A stretch of DNA of 8,196 nt, from NCBI GenBank assembly GCA_002440885.1, contig DJVY01000194.1:1-8196 (forward strand), written 5' to 3'. Source of the DNA: Bacteroidales bacterium UBA6244. GTDB taxonomy: Bacteria; Bacteroidota; Bacteroidia; Bacteroidales; F082. The translations under genes and the position numbers were made by a program. The notes under the pieces were generated by a model. That model had not been told where the DNA came from, made no database searches, and was given only the letters and a program-made list of their open reading frames with translations. Positions 6,177 to 8,196 of the stretch are shown here, in pieces (position 1 is the first letter of the stretch; each line of letters begins with the position of its first letter).

Positions 6177-6761
6177 ATGACAGGAAAAATCTATAATAAT
6201 TCCATCTGGATAATCTTTCTGTTGGCCGGTCTTTTGTTTGTAGCTTTTGAAAACAAACAAGGACCTGAGATTCCGCTGTCAAAGGTGGAGAAAGAAGCCA
6301 GAAGGATATTAAAATTTTCTTCTGTAAGCATCCACCCTTTGTCTGATAATGTATTAAAAGCTGAACAGACTGTTTGGTACAGCCTAATCCACGAGGGGAA
6401 GAAAACAGGTTTTGTCGCTGTAAGCAGAGTGGAGAGTTGTAGAGCCGGAGGTTGTGATGCCGGATTTGGCCTTGACCAGCAGCCTTTTGAGTACTTCGAC
6501 TATTTTGTAATCTTCTCCTCCGAGGGTGAGGTTTTAAAAGTAAATGTATTTAACTACCAGGCAACCAGGGGTCACGAAATTATGAGCCATGGATGGTTAC
6601 GACAGTTTAAAGGGGCAAATGCGAACAAAACGCTGGTGGTGGGTCGTGAAATTCAGGCCATATCAGGCGCAACCATTTCGGTAAACGCCATTACCGCTGA
6701 TATTGTGCTAAAGACATCTTGTTTGAGCAAATACCTCGCTGATTCATTGGTCTTGCAGTGA
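6177..6761 (+). CDS. Membrane-anchored FMN-binding-domain protein
   Basis: The protein has 194 residues. Residues 9-24 (SIWIIFLLAGLLFVAF) form a signal anchor, so the rest should face the periplasm. The C-terminal part holds the FMN-binding motif (PF04205): SGATIS at 163-168, with Thr166 as the residue expected to carry covalently bound FMN added by the ApbE transferase. The same motif occurs in NqrC and RnfG. The usual ApbE target pattern begins with Asp six residues before the Thr; here that position is Gln160 (IQAISGAT). Two further features stand out: a Cys88/Cys93 pair in CRAGGC, and the His-rich stretch NYQATRGHEIMSHGW at 126-140, both of which I recall from Bacteroidota relatives. It likely moves electrons in the periplasm. 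No NQR or RNF genes and no apbE lie in the window; the partner is the porin gene just upstream. Confidence 0.8.
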   Translation: MTGKIYNNSIWIIFLLAGLLFVAFENKQGPEIPLSKVEKEARRILKFSSVSIHPLSDNVLKAEQTVWYSLIHEGKKTGFVAVSRVESCRAGGCDAGFGLDQQPFEYFDYFVIFSSEGEVLKVNVFNYQATRGHEIMSHGWLRQFKGANANKTLVVGREIQAISGATISVNAITADIVLKTSCLSKYLADSLVLQ

Positions 6762-6766
6762 TTGGA

Positions 6767-6796
6767 TTGCCTTTCGGATAAAAAATAGTTCCTTTG
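6767..6796 (+). promoter_or_regulatory. Promoter-like element before the fructosamine-kinase-family gene
   Basis: TTG at 6767-6769, a 19-base spacer and TTCCTTTG at 6789-6796 fit the TTTG-N19-TAnnTTTG layout with one mismatch in the TA of the -7 box. The kinase ATG is 22 bases after the box. It starts right behind the FMN-protein stop codon, with no terminator between, so read-through from the porin operon is also possible. Confidence 0.45.
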
Positions 6797-6818
6797 TAAA
6801 AAATCTCAACCGACAGAA

Positions 6819-7688
6819 ATGCAATGGAGACAAAAAGTTGCCGAAACTTTATCAGCTCATTTTGGGTGTGATGTAGCCTTACATCGCGTTGATCCTGTGG
6901 GTGGCGGATCAATCAACAGAACTTACCGCCTTAGCACCTCCCATGGACAGTTTTTTGCGAAAGTTAACTCGTTCTCAGCTTATCCCGACATGTTTCAGAA
7001 AGAGGCACGGGGGCTAAATATGCTGCTTGAAGCAGATACGATTGCTGTACCTAAACCCTTGACCATTGGGGCGGCCGGTGATCAGGCATTTTTGCTTATG
7101 CCATATATCGAAAGTGCAAAGCAACGGGATGATTTTTGGCCACTTTTTGGTCAACAGCTCGCCCAACTCCACCAACGCACCCACTCAACTTTTGGCCTTG
7201 ACCACGACAATTATATTGGTTCCTTGGTGCAAAATAACACACCCCACGAAAGGTGGTGCGACTTTTTCATTCACCAGCGCCTTGAACCGCAACTCAAAAT
7301 GGCACGCGACAATGGAAAAGCAGATGTGTCTGTTTCGCAAGCTTTTTCACGGTTGTTTTATCAGCTCGATGACTTTTTTCCAGCCGAACCTCCTGCCTTG
7401 TTGCATGGCGACTTATGGAGCGGCAACTATCTGGCAGGCCAGCGTGGCGAACCTGTTGTTATCGATCCGGCGGTATATTTCGGCCACCGTGAAATGGATT
7501 TAGGAATGACCCGACTGTTTGGTGGGTTTCACCCGGAGTTTTATTACGCTTACGATATGGGCTATCCTCTCGAAAAAGGATGGAAAAAGCGGGTGGATAT
7601 TTGTAATTTATATCCTCTTATGGTTCATGTTAACCTATTTGGCGGAGGATATTTATCGGAAGTAAAATCTGTTTTAAGGGGTTTTTAG
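6819..7688 (+). CDS. Fructosamine-kinase-family protein (FN3K/YniA-like)
   Basis: The protein has 289 residues, the normal length for this family (PF03881), which has a protein-kinase/aminoglycoside-phosphotransferase fold. Motifs are in order: a glycine-rich loop VGGGSINRTYRL (27-38), FFAKV with the ATP-binding Lys48, helix-C Glu62 in KEARGL, a hinge-like LLMPYI (92-97), the catalytic loop HGDLWSGN (196-203) with Asp198 and Asn203, and IDPAVYFGHREMDLGM (215-230), where Asp216 takes the place of the DFG aspartate. The segment HGDLWSGN followed by IDPA-x-x-x-GHRE-x-DL is diagnostic. Family members phosphorylate sugar adducts on protein amines (ketosamines) at C3, which makes the adduct unstable and repairs the protein. 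It is soluble and cytoplasmic. The real substrate may be a ribulosamine or other sugar amine rather than fructosamine. Confidence 0.9.
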   Translation: MQWRQKVAETLSAHFGCDVALHRVDPVGGGSINRTYRLSTSHGQFFAKVNSFSAYPDMFQKEARGLNMLLEADTIAVPKPLTIGAAGDQAFLLMPYIESAKQRDDFWPLFGQQLAQLHQRTHSTFGLDHDNYIGSLVQNNTPHERWCDFFIHQRLEPQLKMARDNGKADVSVSQAFSRLFYQLDDFFPAEPPALLHGDLWSGNYLAGQRGEPVVIDPAVYFGHREMDLGMTRLFGGFHPEFYYAYDMGYPLEKGWKKRVDICNLYPLMVHVNLFGGGYLSEVKSVLRGF

Positions 7689-7713
7689 TCGTGGCAACGA
7701 AAAAAGTAAACAC

Positions 7714-7747
7714 AAAAAAACAGTCATTTATAGGTTAAATGACTGTT
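7714..7747 (-). terminator. Hairpin terminator for the PKD lipoprotein gene
   Basis: Two arms of 12 bases, AACAGTCATTTA (7719-7730) and TAAATGACTGTT (7736-7747), pair perfectly around a 5-base loop (TAGGT). On the minus strand the hairpin is followed by a run of seven U residues (7720-7714) and more T-rich sequence, the layout of an intrinsic terminator, 39 bases after the stop codon at 7787. The plus-strand kinase gene ends 30 bases before the hairpin but has no T run after it, so it would stop less efficiently there. Confidence 0.75.
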
Positions 7748-7786
7748 AACAATGGCCACTAAGCAACTAACGTCTTGTTGAAGATT

Positions 7787-8155
7787 CTAATTAACATGAA
7801 TACTTTTTGTGATGTAACTCGAGCACCAATCGCTTCCTTTGTAAAGCTTATAAGTAGCTTTAGCCGTATAAGCGCCGGTGTTGGCATAGGTATGGTCGAT
7901 GGTTTTTCCCTGAGAGGTTTCAGTAGTACCATCACCAAAATCCCACTTAATCTCATTGTCGAGGGTAAACTCACCTGATCCTTCGTACTCAAACGTAAAG
8001 TGAAACAGTTTCAGATTTTGGGGGTCTACATTGGCGTGCATGGTCATCAGCAACGACTCCAAGCTACAATTAATGGCCTCCTCAGTTGTTTTTTTGCAGC
8101 CCATTTGGCTTAGGAAGAAAATGGAAAGGGTAACTGCGATAAGTAAATTTTTCAT
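7787..8155 (-). CDS. PKD-domain lipoprotein
   Basis: The protein has 122 residues. Its signal peptide (MKNLLIAVTLSIFFLSQMGC) ends in the lipobox QMGC, with Cys20 as the lipid-bearing residue, followed by KKTTEE. Residues about 50-122 form one PKD-type immunoglobulin-like domain, shown by IKWDFGDGT (69-77), the hallmark WDFGDG turn, and IDHTYANTGAYTAKATY (86-102), the matching H-x-Y-x-x-x-G-x-Y strand. Cys30 and Cys111 are the only other cysteines and could tie the N-terminal linker to the last strand by a disulfide. PKD domains act in carbohydrate or protein binding and adhesion, usually in larger proteins; a single small domain on a lipid anchor suggests a surface or periplasmic binding protein. 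No enzyme domain is present. It is a single-gene unit with its own promoter and terminator. Confidence 0.8.
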   Translation of the reverse strand: MKNLLIAVTLSIFFLSQMGCKKTTEEAINCSLESLLMTMHANVDPQNLKLFHFTFEYEGSGEFTLDNEIKWDFGDGTTETSQGKTIDHTYANTGAYTAKATYKLYKGSDWCSSYITKSIHVN

Positions 8156-8179
8156 ATAATTAAGTTGTTTTAATTACCG

Positions 8180-8187
8180 CAAATATA
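8180..8187 (-). promoter_or_regulatory. -7 box (TATATTTG) of the PKD lipoprotein gene
   Basis: On the minus strand the sequence reads TATATTTGCGGTAATTAA, a perfect TAnnTTTG box 24 bases before the ATG at 8155. A -33 box would lie at or beyond the window end and cannot be judged. The ten bases after the box match the amylase promoter at 4228-4235 at nine of ten positions. Confidence 0.55.
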
Positions 8188-8196
8188 GTTAAATAT

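Noticed and set aside
7066..7503. A 145-codon plus-strand frame inside the kinase gene in another frame
   Set aside because: It overlaps the diagnostic kinase motifs, which are in the main frame, and its product has no coherent pattern.

Overview
The window looks like chromosomal DNA of a member of the Bacteroidota. Most genes are preceded by a TAnnTTTG box of the kind used by the Bacteroidota primary sigma factor. Ribosome-binding sites are not purine-rich, and intergenic regions are AT-rich. The gene set is dominated by envelope proteins: three lipoproteins, two outer-membrane barrels and one or two inner-membrane proteins. Several proteins resemble types I recall from marine or anaerobic Bacteroidales/Marinilabiliales-like genomes, but I cannot fix the genus.

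Region 1 (1 to about 790) looks accessory. It holds the end of an unrecognised small membrane protein whose frame is already open at the window edge. About 300 bases follow with no convincing gene but with two related motifs. Then comes a 50-residue remnant of a prophage-type Bro-N antirepressor that still has a promoter-like box and a start codon. This part is visibly more AT-rich than the rest and reads as the eroded edge of a mobile or cassette-like segment.

Region 2 (about 790 to 2530) is a two-gene plus-strand unit with a good promoter. A PEGA-like lipoprotein is followed after one base by a PagL-like acyloxyacyl hydrolase, an outer-membrane barrel with a His-x-Ser active-site motif. Region 3 (2559 to 4814) is on the minus strand: a lipoprotein alpha-amylase with all GH13 motifs, most like the MalS type, preceded by a GtrA-family four-helix membrane protein. 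Each has its own promoter box.

Region 4 (about 4815 to 7690) is on the plus strand. A divergent promoter region serves an outer-membrane porin, which is followed two bases later by a membrane-anchored FMN-binding-domain protein. Together they could form an envelope electron-transfer or uptake module. A fructosamine-kinase-family protein with its own promoter comes next. Region 5 (about 7714 to 8196) is a minus-strand PKD-domain lipoprotein with a promoter box at the window edge and a strong hairpin terminator.

No RNA genes, CRISPR arrays or complete insertion sequences were seen. I found no clearly new system. The points most worth a second look are the porin/FMN-protein pair with its altered flavinylation motif, the Bro-N remnant with its neighbouring repeated motif, and an extended promoter block shared by two lipoprotein genes.
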